Below, piece after piece: positions 1 to 8,628 of a DNA stretch of 57,869 nucleotides (position 1 is the first letter of the stretch; the number at the start of each line of letters is the position of its first letter). The position numbers and the translations under genes are program-made. Origin of the DNA: Vibrio splendidus (GTDB lineage Bacteria > Pseudomonadota > Gammaproteobacteria > Enterobacterales > Vibrionaceae); the NCBI RefSeq assembly GCF_002873455.1, contig NZ_MCUN01000053.1, forward strand, positions 1-57,869, written 5' to 3'. The notes under the pieces are model-generated. The model made no database searches and was not told the DNA's origin. It saw nothing but the letters and a program-made list of their open reading frames with translations.

Positions 1-15
1 GACATCGCCAGGCTT
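1..15 (+). rRNA. rrf: 5S rRNA, 3' end only
   Basis: The first bases read GACATCGCCAGGC, which is the 3' terminal strand of a Vibrio 5S rRNA (the closing helix ends in GCCAGGC). The rest of the gene lies left of the window. The following 65 bases are a spacer to tRNA-Asp, as expected for the distal end of an rrn operon. The exact 3' end is estimated. Confidence 0.75.
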
Positions 16-80
16 TAAATTAAATCTTTAGGTTGACCGACCTGGAGATATGGACGCTCACTTAGTGAGTTGACCACTGC

Positions 81-157
81 GGAGTGGTAGTTCAGTTGGT
101 TAGAATACCGGCCTGTCACGCCGGGGGTCGCGGGTTCGAGTCCCGTCCACTCCGCCA
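81..157 (+). tRNA. aspT: tRNA-Asp (GUC)
   Basis: A full cloverleaf can be drawn. The acceptor strands GGAGTGG and CCACTCC pair, the anticodon stem CCGGC/GCCGG encloses a loop with anticodon GTC, the T arm carries GGTTCGAGTCC, and the CCA end is encoded. It lies just after a 5S rRNA on the same strand, so it is most likely the distal tRNA of that rrn operon, as aspT is in E. coli rrnC. Confidence 0.97.
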
Positions 158-167
158 CTTATTGGGA

Positions 168-197
168 AAGCCCTGCTAGAAATAGCAGGGCTTTTTT
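168..197 (+). terminator. Terminator of the rrn-tRNA-Asp transcript
   Basis: An 11-bp perfect stem, AAGCCCTGCTA with TAGCAGGGCTT, has a GAAA loop and is followed by a run of T. It lies 10 bases after the tRNA CCA end, which makes it the natural end of the rRNA operon transcript. Confidence 0.9.
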
Positions 198-993
198 ACA
201 TTTGAAGAAAAGAGTTTTGCTTGTAGATTGTATGAGTGCTGTAAAGGCATCGAGACCCTACACTTCACGCTATTCCGGCACATATTAGAAAGCCTAGTCT
301 GACGACTAGGCTTTTGTCGTTTCCGGCATATGAATCTTATTATTCAACTTCGAGTTTTGTAGATGCGTTGGCCGTTGATCTCGGGCTCTGACATTCCGAC
401 ACTTATAACAAAGTCTGCTATTTCTAGTAGAGCTTGAGTTGATGTTGTGCATCACCTAAATGACCAACCTTTCCAGAACGTCTTCGACAGCTCTAATTTC
501 TACTAATTTGAACTGGCTTATAAATATGCCTCGTTATTAATAACAAGGTTTTGTTGACCGGCGACTCTTGCAATATCCCTTCTACTTAATAGATGAATCT
601 ACAGAGCTGTTACGTGAAGCCCTGTCATAAAGGTTTATAGTGGAATATTGAGGGCTATTTAATTGCTAATTCAGCGTGACTTAAAGTGGGTATCTGTCTG
701 CGGGTAAACATCTTTAAACGTCTTCTCTCAAGGTGAGCTCCTTTTACTCTTCAGCTTAGAGGTGCCACTTTTCTCTATGACTCCTCTCGAGCCTCTTCCT
801 AGAGCTTGTTTATAAAAATCGCAAAACTAAGTGTAGACACAATTAAAGTAATTCTCCGTGTGTTTGGGAGGCTTTATTACGCTATTTCATAGTTACTTTT
901 GTGCACTAGGTTTGCTGGTGTTGGGAGGGTAAGGGTTCGATGAGTTGGGTTTATAGGTGTTGTAGAAGTTATCTAGGGGCAAGTAACAGATAC
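198..993. other. Post-rrn spacer without genes, with decayed tRNA-tail/terminator copies
   Basis: No convincing ORF or intact RNA gene is seen. Two stretches, about 250-316 and 383-455, resemble the tRNA-Asp 3' tail plus its terminator in degraded form: a TCCGnCAC end, a short AT spacer and a hairpin. The hairpin at 290-315 (AAGCCTAGTC with GACTAGGCTT) is still well formed. A weaker hairpin near 529-550 may be a further remnant. The rest shows nothing I can name. Confidence 0.5.
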
Positions 994-1020
994 AAAAAAG
1001 CCGATGCTAGACATCGGCTT
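994..1020 (-). terminator. Terminator downstream of hemY
   Basis: On the minus strand a 9-bp stem, AAGCCGATG with CATCGGCTT, is followed by T residues. It lies just beyond the hemY stop codon and probably ends the hemCDXY transcript. Confidence 0.85.
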
Positions 1021-1038
1021 AGTTTGAGTCATTTTGAA

Positions 1039-2220
1039 TTACGCTGGTTGAACGAGAGCGAGTGCCTTACGAGAAACTTCGTGTGCTGCCTTCGTTAAGT
1101 TTTGCTTTTCTAGTGCATCAGACAGGTATCCGTAATCGGATACGTTTGAGCGAAGTGCTAGTGCTTTTTCAAAGTGACTTTGCGCTTCTGCCCACTTCTG
1201 TTCTCTTAGGTAGAACTGAGCCAATGCGCTGTGTGCTTCGGCATTGCCACCGTCTTTACTGATAGCGCGTTCTAGCATTACCACTACGGGATGGTGATCG
1301 GCAAGATTAAGCTCAGGAAGCAACATGTAGAGTTCATTTGAGCCACTCTTCGCAATATTCTCTTTGATCACTGTGAAGGCTTCTGAGTTAGCTTTCCGAG
1401 CGATCAGTTGTTTCACAAAACAAGAAACAAGGTGAGCGCTTTGCTTCTGCTTTCTTGAAAGCTTGTTCCAATGGCTGATTAAACCTTCGCTACCTTGCTG
1501 TTGTGCCACATCGTGAAGTAAGCCACATTGTGCTTTTTGTTCTAACTCAACTTGCTCATCAGCCGTAAGAAGCTTGTTTTTAGCTAGCTTAGGCGTTAAC
1601 TCTAATAATGGCTGCCAAAGTTTAAGCTGCATGTAGGTGGCTTTTAGTAAGCCAAGTACAGCGGTGTTATTAGGGTATGTACCTTTTAAAGTCGAAAGTG
1701 TATCGAATGCGGATTCGTAGTTCGACTCACTGATTTGTTGTTTTGCTTTAGTTAGCTCAACGGCCAGTAGAGAGTCCTCTTGTTGGCTAGCAAGCTCGAT
1801 GTACTTATCACGCTCGCTTGTATTACCTTGTTCGTGAGCAGCTTGAGAAGCGACTAAATAACAAAGCAGAGGCATGTCGTGATGGTTAGCCCAACGAGTT
1901 ACTTTCTTCTCTGCGCCTTTCCAATCACCTTCAAGAAGCTTGATGATGCCTTCATTGGTATAACGACGAGAGCGTTTTAGTTTACGAACACTGAACCAAT
2001 TCCAAGTTGTCGAGCTTGCGTACATAAGCTTTTTAAATAGGTACTCCAAGCCGAATAGAGCAGCTAGAAGAGCAATGACAAAAATAACCAGTGTTGTCAC
2101 ACTCATCTCAATGGTCTTATTTGCTATCGAGATCAGGACATAACCTTGTTGACCTGAGAACTGGGTACCGACAATTAATCCAGTACCTAGAACGAGAAAA
2201 AGAAAAATCCAACGAATCAT
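1039..2220 (-). CDS. hemY: HemY, TPR-containing protein of the hem operon
   Basis: This is a 393-residue inner-membrane protein of the gammaproteobacterial HemY family, not the protoporphyrinogen oxidase of the same name. Two hydrophobic segments near residues 5-22 and 40-60 anchor it. The remainder is helical and ends in a recognisable tetratricopeptide repeat around residues 325-360. Its role in late tetrapyrrole synthesis is inferred in the literature from its operon partners and remains ill-defined. Its start overlaps the hemX stop by one base, so the two are translationally coupled. It is the last gene of hemC-hemD-hemX-hemY and is followed by a terminator. Confidence 0.93.
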   Translation of the reverse strand: MIRWIFLFLVLGTGLIVGTQFSGQQGYVLISIANKTIEMSVTTLVIFVIALLAALFGLEYLFKKLMYASSTTWNWFSVRKLKRSRRYTNEGIIKLLEGDWKGAEKKVTRWANHHDMPLLCYLVASQAAHEQGNTSERDKYIELASQQEDSLLAVELTKAKQQISESNYESAFDTLSTLKGTYPNNTAVLGLLKATYMQLKLWQPLLELTPKLAKNKLLTADEQVELEQKAQCGLLHDVAQQQGSEGLISHWNKLSRKQKQSAHLVSCFVKQLIARKANSEAFTVIKENIAKSGSNELYMLLPELNLADHHPVVVMLERAISKDGGNAEAHSALAQFYLREQKWAEAQSHFEKALALRSNVSDYGYLSDALEKQNLTKAAHEVSRKALALVQPA

Positions 2221-3446
2221 TATTTTTCCTCCGTGTTCATGACGGTCACTTCACGACGTAAGCGCTCACGTATAACATCTGACAACTCATTTTGAGACTC
2301 AAGTTTTACAGGGTATTTCACAGAGATATTCTGCTCACTTAACTGTTTAATCGCCTTCTCAAATTCAATCACTGAGTTGTTATCTTGGTTTAAGTACGCT
2401 TTCGACCACTCGCTAGCGGTATTAAGTGCAGCACTATAGACATCACCTTGCTCTTTGTAGACAGCTCGAATTGCGGTCTCTAATTTGCCTTTAATGTTTT
2501 CACGTAGGTAGAAGTGTTGCTCAGGAGAGAGTAAAGGGATGACTTCACCATCACGACTACGGAAGGTGATGAAGTTTTCTGAGAAGTCTTTCATCGACGT
2601 CATCAGGTTGTTCTGCCAATCATTGATATCTTGCGATACCGCTTTTTTCTCAACAATCGCAGCTTCTGGAAGAATTGCATTGGCAAGCGGTAGCGTATCG
2701 ACTTGCTGTTGTAGGCTTGTGATGCGTAAAACTAAGCCATCGCGATCGACAAGAGGGATAGTGCGAAGCTTAGTAATATCATTGGTCATTGATTGGCGCA
2801 GTGATACTAAGCTTGGGTCATTCAGTGCTGCGATTCGTTGATCGGCACTTTCCATTAGTTTGGTTGCGCTAACAGCGTCATGCTCAAGGAACAGTTTACG
2901 ACCAGCAAGTTTTACTAGGTAATCGGCTTCAGCAAGCAACCAGTCATTCGGTCGACGGCCTTTAACGTCAGCCACTGCTAACTGCAGGCTTTGAATGCTC
3001 TTTTGCTGTTGAGACTGTACGACCTGAGTTTTCTCCACCGCGTGAGAAGCTTCTTGGATAGTCTCTTGCTTGATGGTTTGCAGGTCTTTATTTACTGCAG
3101 ATTGGGTATTTTGCAGTTGTGTTTGAAGAGCTGCGATTTGAGCTGAGTACTCAGCGCTCTTTTGCTGCATTTGAAATGCGATACCACCACTGAAAATAAT
3201 AGAAATAGCGATCGCAATAGCACCTAATTTGACACCGCGTTTACCTTGCTTTTCTGCTTTCTCGATTTGCTCTTTATATTCAGCTTGAGGTTGTTCACTT
3301 TGAGCAGTATTTGACGTAGAAGCATCAAGTTTTTTTTCGGGCTGTTTTGTCTCTGTAGATTCAGCTTTTTCGTTTTCAACAACTACTGGCTGAGTGTCTT
3401 GTTTCTTTTCAGGTTCAATATGCTCATTATTTTTTTTGCTTGTCAT
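2220..3446 (-). CDS. hemX: HemX, membrane protein of the hem operon
   Basis: The product has 408 residues. It has a long charged N-terminal region rich in Glu, Lys and Gln (about 1-70), one transmembrane segment near residues 72-92, a coiled-coil stretch with many Gln residues (about 95-150) and a periplasmic C-terminal domain. It belongs to the HemX family, often labelled uroporphyrinogen-III C-methyltransferase. No SAM-binding methyltransferase motif is visible, so that enzymatic label should not be trusted. It lies 19 bases after hemD and overlaps hemY by one base. Confidence 0.93.
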   Translation of the reverse strand: MTSKKNNEHIEPEKKQDTQPVVVENEKAESTETKQPEKKLDASTSNTAQSEQPQAEYKEQIEKAEKQGKRGVKLGAIAIAISIIFSGGIAFQMQQKSAEYSAQIAALQTQLQNTQSAVNKDLQTIKQETIQEASHAVEKTQVVQSQQQKSIQSLQLAVADVKGRRPNDWLLAEADYLVKLAGRKLFLEHDAVSATKLMESADQRIAALNDPSLVSLRQSMTNDITKLRTIPLVDRDGLVLRITSLQQQVDTLPLANAILPEAAIVEKKAVSQDINDWQNNLMTSMKDFSENFITFRSRDGEVIPLLSPEQHFYLRENIKGKLETAIRAVYKEQGDVYSAALNTASEWSKAYLNQDNNSVIEFEKAIKQLSEQNISVKYPVKLESQNELSDVIRERLRREVTVMNTEEK

Positions 3447-3465
3447 GCTTATTTCCTGTTTCTAG

Positions 3466-4194
3466 CTAGGGCCGGAGAGCAGCCAGTAATATTTGGTTCG
3501 TAGCACTGTGAGTATTGGTCACGTTCGAGAAACCGAGTTGTTGTGCTCGTTCTACTATGCGCTGGCTTGGGACAAATAGTTGTCTTGTTGAAAGCCAAGC
3601 CAAATACTCATCAGGGGTAATTGAGCAGAGATACTCCAATTGTTCCTGACTAGTGATGACAACTTTGGACGTTTTTTTGTTTATCCATGTTTGATAGATA
3701 TTGTGATCGTTAATGGGAATATATTCTCTACGGTAGGTCTCACAATAAGAGACTTGTGCACCTCGATTGAGTAAAGAATCTCTAATGAGCTCACGCCCAC
3801 CATTTCCACGCAGTATCAAAATAGATTTATTATCTACGCCATTAAGTTCAGTAAGTTTGAGAAGGTGTTCACTATCACTCACTTGGGGATAGTTTACTTT
3901 TTGTTTACAGATTTTGCTTAAAACGTGCGCAGTTTTTTGACCAACGCCAAGATAAAGTGGCGAAGTTGGCCAAATAGATGAAGTTTTTGAAAGGATGCTT
4001 TGGGCAGCGGTCACGGCATGGTGACTGACTGCAATAATGATATCGCTGTTATTAAGCAGGGTGCTTAAATCCGATGAGTGTGGATTATCAACGATACGAA
4101 TAAGCGGATGATGGATTGCTTGAATCCCTTCATCCGCTAGTTGTTGGCAAAGCGATTGTCCCTCTGAGCCGGGACGTGTCACCAACACTGTCAT
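3466..4194 (-). CDS. hemD: Uroporphyrinogen-III synthase
   Basis: The product has 242 residues and is the HemD family enzyme that cyclises hydroxymethylbilane to uroporphyrinogen III while inverting ring D. The N-terminus MTVLVTRPGSEGQ carries the typical VTRP start of the family, and the fold is two alternating alpha/beta domains. This family is poorly conserved, so the operon position, two bases after the hemC stop, is strong support. The product feeds heme, siroheme and, in B12 producers, cobalamin synthesis. Confidence 0.93.
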   Translation of the reverse strand: MTVLVTRPGSEGQSLCQQLADEGIQAIHHPLIRIVDNPHSSDLSTLLNNSDIIIAVSHHAVTAAQSILSKTSSIWPTSPLYLGVGQKTAHVLSKICKQKVNYPQVSDSEHLLKLTELNGVDNKSILILRGNGGRELIRDSLLNRGAQVSYCETYRREYIPINDHNIYQTWINKKTSKVVITSQEQLEYLCSITPDEYLAWLSTRQLFVPSQRIVERAQQLGFSNVTNTHSATNQILLAALRP

Positions 4195-4196
4195 GA

Positions 4197-5135
4197 TTAT
4201 TCTTGGTCAGCGTAGAGCTTGGTTAAGATTTCTCTCGCGCCATCATCCAGCAATTGATTTGCCAGAGTAACGCCAAGCGCTTCTGCATCTTTGCGAAGGC
4301 CAGAGATCTCACCACGAACCATTTTAGAACCATCTGGTTCGCCTACTAATGCACGTAGCCAGATATTATCGCCATCTAATAGTGAGTAGCTGCCGATAGG
4401 AACCTGACAACCACCTTCCAGAGTAAGGTTCATTGCACGTTCACAAAGTACGCGATCGGCTGTGTCTTTATGGTTCAGTGGTTCAAGAAGCTTGATTAGA
4501 CGTTCATCATCAAGACGACACTCAATGCCAACAGCGCCTTGGCCTACAGCAGGTAGAGACTGTTCTGGTTCGATGAAGCTACGAATACGTTCTTCTAGCT
4601 CTAGGCGCTTAAGGCCAGCAGCAGCTAGCACGATAGCATCGTATTGACCATCATCGAGTTTACCTAGACGAGTACCAACGTTGCCGCGCAGTTCTTTGAT
4701 GATGAGGTCTGGGCGGTATTCTAGCAACTGACATTGACGACGCAGGCTACATGTACCAACGATAGCGCCTTGTGGTAGCTCGTCGATGTTGTTGTAGGTA
4801 TTTGAAACGAAAGCGTCACGAGGGTCTTCACGTTCACAGATAGTGACCAGACCTAGACCTTCTGGGAAGTCGACAGGTACGTCTTTCATTGAGTGAACTG
4901 CTAGGTCAGCACGACCTTCTAGCATTGCCACTTCGAGTTCTTTAACGAACAACCCTTTACCACCCACTTTAGCCAGCGGGGTATCTAGGATGATGTCACC
5001 TTTGGTCACCATAGTTACCAACTCAACCTCTAAACCAGGGTGAGCAGCTTGAAGTGCATCCCTTACAAAGTATGCTTGCCAAAGGGCAAGAGGGCTTTTT
5101 CTGGTCGCGATACGGATTGGTGCTGAATTTGTCAT
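4197..5135 (-). CDS. hemC: Hydroxymethylbilane synthase (porphobilinogen deaminase)
   Basis: This cytosolic enzyme joins four porphobilinogen units into hydroxymethylbilane. I chose the ATG at 5135 (MTNSAPIRIATRKS, 312 residues) because this is where E. coli HemC begins and because GGAAA stands upstream at a suitable distance. An in-frame start at 5177 would add 14 unconserved residues. The motif EGGCQVPIG near the C-terminal third holds the cysteine that binds the dipyrromethane cofactor, and the N-terminal RIATRKSPLALWQA block is diagnostic. It is the first gene of hemCDXY and is divergent from cyaA. Confidence 0.96.
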   Translation of the reverse strand: MTNSAPIRIATRKSPLALWQAYFVRDALQAAHPGLEVELVTMVTKGDIILDTPLAKVGGKGLFVKELEVAMLEGRADLAVHSMKDVPVDFPEGLGLVTICEREDPRDAFVSNTYNNIDELPQGAIVGTCSLRRQCQLLEYRPDLIIKELRGNVGTRLGKLDDGQYDAIVLAAAGLKRLELEERIRSFIEPEQSLPAVGQGAVGIECRLDDERLIKLLEPLNHKDTADRVLCERAMNLTLEGGCQVPIGSYSLLDGDNIWLRALVGEPDGSKMVRGEISGLRKDAEALGVTLANQLLDDGAREILTKLYADQE

Positions 5136-5479
5136 GGTGTTTCCGATATTGGTTCTGTAATAGGCTAATCCTACCATTGTGAGGCGAAAATTCTTACTGT
5201 TTGATCATTCCATGCTTTGATAGCTGAGGGATTTTCATGAGTTCACCAAAATAGTGTGATTGGTATCTCATTTGAAACATGGGCTATTATTAGAAATAGG
5301 TAATAAAGGGGACACTACGGCGCCGTGAGTTTAACTTTTTCTCATCAAGGCATTGGCCAGTATGACAGGTTCCTTTACTTTACCATTAAGGGTAAAAGTG
5401 TTAAATTGATCACGTTTTGTTGCTCCTTTCGTTCAGTAACTAAACAGAAGTGCATTTAATCTCAAACCAAGGACTTACC
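5136..5479. other. hemC/cyaA divergent control region
   Basis: This 344-bp non-coding region lies between two divergently transcribed genes. It carries a CRP-like site at 5255-5270 and the cyaA Shine-Dalgarno sequence at 5469-5473. I could not place -35/-10 pairs with confidence for either gene. Confidence 0.6.
5255..5270 (+). promoter_or_regulatory. Putative CRP-cAMP binding site upstream of cyaA/hemC
   Basis: TGTGA-TTGGTA-TCTCA matches the CRP consensus TGTGA-N6-TCACA at nine of ten core positions, with a perfect left half-site. It lies between hemC and cyaA. In E. coli CRP represses cyaA from a site in its promoter, so feedback control of adenylate cyclase is a reasonable inference. Position relative to the transcription start is not known. 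Confidence 0.6.
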
Positions 5480-8008
5480 TTGCAGGCTTACACTCAGACT
5501 TTGATTCAACGATTAGACAATCTTAATCAGCAGCGCATTGATCGTGCGTTGGCGTTGATGAATGTCCAAGGTCAGCGAGTTTTCAACCTTATTCCTGCAC
5601 TACTTCACTTCAATCATCCCATGATGCCTGGTTATTATGACCAACAAGTTCCTTTTGGAATTCGTAGCTTCACGCCTAATGAATTCCAAAAGCAATTTGT
5701 CTCTGATACCGAATTAACGCTGGGTGGAAAACTCACCGAGGCTGCTGAACCAGCAATCCTGGGCTTGTACACCATGGGCAGTACTTCTTCTATTGGCCAA
5801 AGCACTTCAAGTGATCTCGATATCTGGGTATGTGTTTCTCCGGATATGGATGGCGCATCTCGCGACAGCCTGACCAACAAATGTTTGTTGATTACCGACT
5901 GGGCTGAAACCTTAGGGGTTGAAGCTAACTTTTTCTTGATGGATGAACAGCGTTTCCGCTCAAACCATTCTGAAGAGATGACCGGTGATAACTGTGGTTC
6001 TTCACAGCACTTATTACTGCTTGATGAGTTCTATCGTTCTGCCGTTCGTTTGGCAGGCCAGCGTTTGTTGTGGCAAATAATCCCGCCAGAAATGGAAGAG
6101 TGTTACGACGAATATGTCCAAGGTCTGTGTCAGGATGGTTATCTTGATTGCTCGCAGTGGATCGATTTCGGCAAGCTGAACCGTATTCCTGCTGAAGAGT
6201 ACTTTGGTTCAAACCTATGGCAGCTCTATAAGAGTATCGACTCACCGTATAAATCGGTTTTGAAGGCGATCCTGTTAGAAGCTTACTCATGGGAATACCC
6301 AAATACCCAGCTACTTAGTATTGATACTAAGCGTCGCTTCTTCGCGGATGAACCTGATCTGTATGGCATGGATAGCTATTATTTGATGCTAGAAAAGGTA
6401 ACGCGCTACCTAGAACGCATTAACGACCACACTCGTTTGGACTTGGTGAGACGTTGTTTCTACCTTAAGACCCACGAGAAATTGTCACGAGATGCGGGCA
6501 TTGGCTCTGTCGAATGGCGTCGTGAAGCCTTAACTCAGATGACAAAGTCCTGGAACTGGGGACAGGAAACCATAGCTGAGCTCGACAACCGCCGTAACTG
6601 GAAGGTTGAGCAGGTTAAAGTGGTGCACCATGCACTGCTTGATGCTTTGATGCTGAGCTATCGTAACCTGATTCAATTTGCGCGTCGCAACGACATCACT
6701 TCTGCAATTAGCCCACAAGATATCAGTATCTTGGCTCGTAAGCTTTACGCTGCGTTTGAGGTATTGCCAGGAAAAGTGACGTTACTGAACCCGCAAATTT
6801 CACCGGATCTGCATGAACCAGACTTGAGCTTTATTGAAGTTCGTCAGGGTCAGTCCAACAAAGCTGGGTGGTATCTATATAAACAGCCGCTGGTAGCGCA
6901 TCGTATTCTTGGTCAGCCCTCACTTGAGCACCATGAGTACTTGAGTAAACTGGTTGCTTGGTCATTCTTTAATGGCTTGATTACGGAGTCTACGCGTTTG
7001 CATTCTGTGGTGCGTGATGCTCACATTGATATCGATAAGTTCTATCAAATGGTGAGCGATCTACGCAATACTTTTTCTTTACGTAAGCGCCGCCCGAGTA
7101 TGCAAGCACTGGCAAGCCCGTGTGAAATAAGCCAACTGGCGATGTTTATCAATTTTGAAAGTGACCCAACTTCTGAATTGAGTGGTCGTGCATTGAAGGT
7201 TGATCTTAAGAATGCCGACATTTTCAGTTTCGGCGAAGAGGGTAAGAGTTTAGTCGGAAGTGTTGATCTGGTTTATCGTAACTCTTGGCATGAAGTACGT
7301 ACGCTTCATTTCCAAGGTGATACTGCAATGCTAGACGCGCTGAAGACGGTACTTGGCAAAATGCACCAGGATGCGTTGCCGCCAGAATCGGTCGATGTGT
7401 TCTGTTACAGCAAAAACTTACGTGGTGTGATGCGTAACATGGTGTACCAACTGCTTGCTGAGTGTATCGACTTGCGATTAAAACCGATTGAGCCAGAGAA
7501 GCGTCGCCGCTTCAAGGCTATTCGTTTGGCAAACAAGATGTTTGGTCTGTTCTTTGAACGTCGTGGTGTTTCGGTGCAGATGCTCGAAAACTCAGTTGAT
7601 TTCTATCGTAGTATCTCGACAAATAAGTTGAAAGGCTCACCTTTACTGATGCTCGATAAAGAGCAAGAGTATCAGCTACCAGAGGTGGTTGATGGCTTTG
7701 CGAGTGAAGGTTTAATTCAATTTTTCTTTGAGGATACCGACAAAGGTTTCAATATTTATGTATTGGACGAGTCGAATCAAGTTGAGGTATATCACCAATA
7801 CAGCGGTGAAAAAGATGAGATGATCGCGAGCGTGAATTCTTTCTACACTTCAGTAAAAGATGAGTCGAAGGTGTCGTCTAAGTTGATTAATTTCAATCTA
7901 CCTCAGTACTACCAAATCGTTCATCCTGAAGAAGGTAATTCTTACGTGGTGCCTTACCGTAACGATGCGACTTTAGCTTCTCGAAGCTCAAAGATAGTTA
8001 ACATCTAG
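5480..8008 (+). CDS. cyaA: Class I adenylate cyclase
   Basis: This cytosolic enzyme makes cAMP from ATP for CRP. The TTG at 5480 (MQAYTQTLIQRLD, 842 residues) is chosen because AAGGA at 5469-5473 lies 6 bases upstream, and E. coli cyaA also uses a weak TTG. An in-frame GTG at 5450 would add ten residues but has no good ribosome site. The N-terminal catalytic half shows the nucleotidyltransferase block MGSTSSIGQSTSSDLDIWV near residues 98-116, and LLDEFYRSAVRLAG is typical. The C-terminal half is the regulatory domain. It is followed by a bidirectional terminator. Confidence 0.97.
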   Translation: MQAYTQTLIQRLDNLNQQRIDRALALMNVQGQRVFNLIPALLHFNHPMMPGYYDQQVPFGIRSFTPNEFQKQFVSDTELTLGGKLTEAAEPAILGLYTMGSTSSIGQSTSSDLDIWVCVSPDMDGASRDSLTNKCLLITDWAETLGVEANFFLMDEQRFRSNHSEEMTGDNCGSSQHLLLLDEFYRSAVRLAGQRLLWQIIPPEMEECYDEYVQGLCQDGYLDCSQWIDFGKLNRIPAEEYFGSNLWQLYKSIDSPYKSVLKAILLEAYSWEYPNTQLLSIDTKRRFFADEPDLYGMDSYYLMLEKVTRYLERINDHTRLDLVRRCFYLKTHEKLSRDAGIGSVEWRREALTQMTKSWNWGQETIAELDNRRNWKVEQVKVVHHALLDALMLSYRNLIQFARRNDITSAISPQDISILARKLYAAFEVLPGKVTLLNPQISPDLHEPDLSFIEVRQGQSNKAGWYLYKQPLVAHRILGQPSLEHHEYLSKLVAWSFFNGLITESTRLHSVVRDAHIDIDKFYQMVSDLRNTFSLRKRRPSMQALASPCEISQLAMFINFESDPTSELSGRALKVDLKNADIFSFGEEGKSLVGSVDLVYRNSWHEVRTLHFQGDTAMLDALKTVLGKMHQDALPPESVDVFCYSKNLRGVMRNMVYQLLAECIDLRLKPIEPEKRRRFKAIRLANKMFGLFFERRGVSVQMLENSVDFYRSISTNKLKGSPLLMLDKEQEYQLPEVVDGFASEGLIQFFFEDTDKGFNIYVLDESNQVEVYHQYSGEKDEMIASVNSFYTSVKDESKVSSKLINFNLPQYYQIVHPEEGNSYVVPYRNDATLASRSSKIVNI

Positions 8009-8031
8009 GCTTACTAAGACTGATTGGTATT

Positions 8032-8061
8032 AAAAAAGGAGTGATTGATTCACTCCTTTTT
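8032..8061. terminator. Bidirectional terminator between cyaA and cyaY
   Basis: The stem AAAAAGGAGTGA with TCACTCCTTTTT has A and T tracts on both sides. It can end both the rightward cyaA transcript and the leftward cyaY transcript. Confidence 0.88.
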
Positions 8062-8079
8062 AGTTTTGCTTACAAATGA

Positions 8080-8394
8080 TTAGACCCAATTGATCTCTTC
8101 ATCTGCGTGCTTTTCGCATTCTTCTTTGACCATCTCAAACAATTCCACACCCGTCTTTGAGCATGTCCATTTGTCATCAACTAGCTTGAAGTGAAAGCCA
8201 CCAGATTTAGACGCTAACCAGATTTCTTTCATTGGTTCTTGGCGGTTGATGATAATTTGGCTGCGGTTCTCAAACTCCAGCGTCATTACGTTACCAGTCA
8301 CTTCGTAATCAATATCTGCCTCTGATTCATCGATAGCTTCTTCGATGTTTTGCATCTGTATATCGACCAGTTGATGAAATTCAGTCTCGTTCAT
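8080..8394 (-). CDS. cyaY: CyaY, bacterial frataxin
   Basis: This 104-residue acidic cytosolic protein of the frataxin family binds iron and modulates IscS activity in Fe-S cluster assembly. The N-terminal helix has a ridge of Asp and Glu residues (EEAIDESEADIDYE region, about 18-31), followed by the frataxin beta-sheet with INRQEP and KEIWLASKSGGFHF. It is convergent with cyaA and divergent from lptM, the same arrangement as in E. coli. Confidence 0.96.
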   Translation of the reverse strand: MNETEFHQLVDIQMQNIEEAIDESEADIDYEVTGNVMTLEFENRSQIIINRQEPMKEIWLASKSGGFHFKLVDDKWTCSKTGVELFEMVKEECEKHADEEINWV

Positions 8395-8469
8395 CCTTTC
8401 TATCCTATTGCTTTTCCTGAGTGTGGTGCGATTATAGGGGGCATTGAGTCAATAATCACGATATGCAAA

Positions 8470-8586
8470 ATGAAAAAATTAATTACCGCTCTGTTTATGG
8501 TGTCCGTTATAGGACTTTCTGGTTGTGGTCAAACAGGTCCGTTGTACGATCCTGATGCAGTACAGCAAACTGAACAGTCAGAATAA
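8470..8586 (+). CDS. lptM: LptM-like small lipoprotein
   Basis: This is a 38-residue lipoprotein. The N-terminus MKKLITALFMVSVIGLSGC is a signal peptide ending in the lipobox LSGC, followed by GQTGPLYDP. The GPLY block matches E. coli LptM (YifL), which assists maturation of the LPS transport protein LptD in the outer membrane. This copy is shorter than the 67-residue E. coli protein. The ATG at 8470 is preferred to an upstream in-frame start at 8350, which would overlap cyaY and hide the signal peptide. Its place before lysA/dapF agrees with E. coli synteny. Confidence 0.88.
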   Translation: MKKLITALFMVSVIGLSGCGQTGPLYDPDAVQQTEQSE

Positions 8587-8628
8587 GTGAAAACACGCAG
8601 AAATCGTTATTTATAAGGGATAAGAACT

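Noticed and set aside
2220..3446. HemX as uroporphyrinogen-III C-methyltransferase
   Set aside because: The protein has no SAM-binding motif; the label comes from database tradition.
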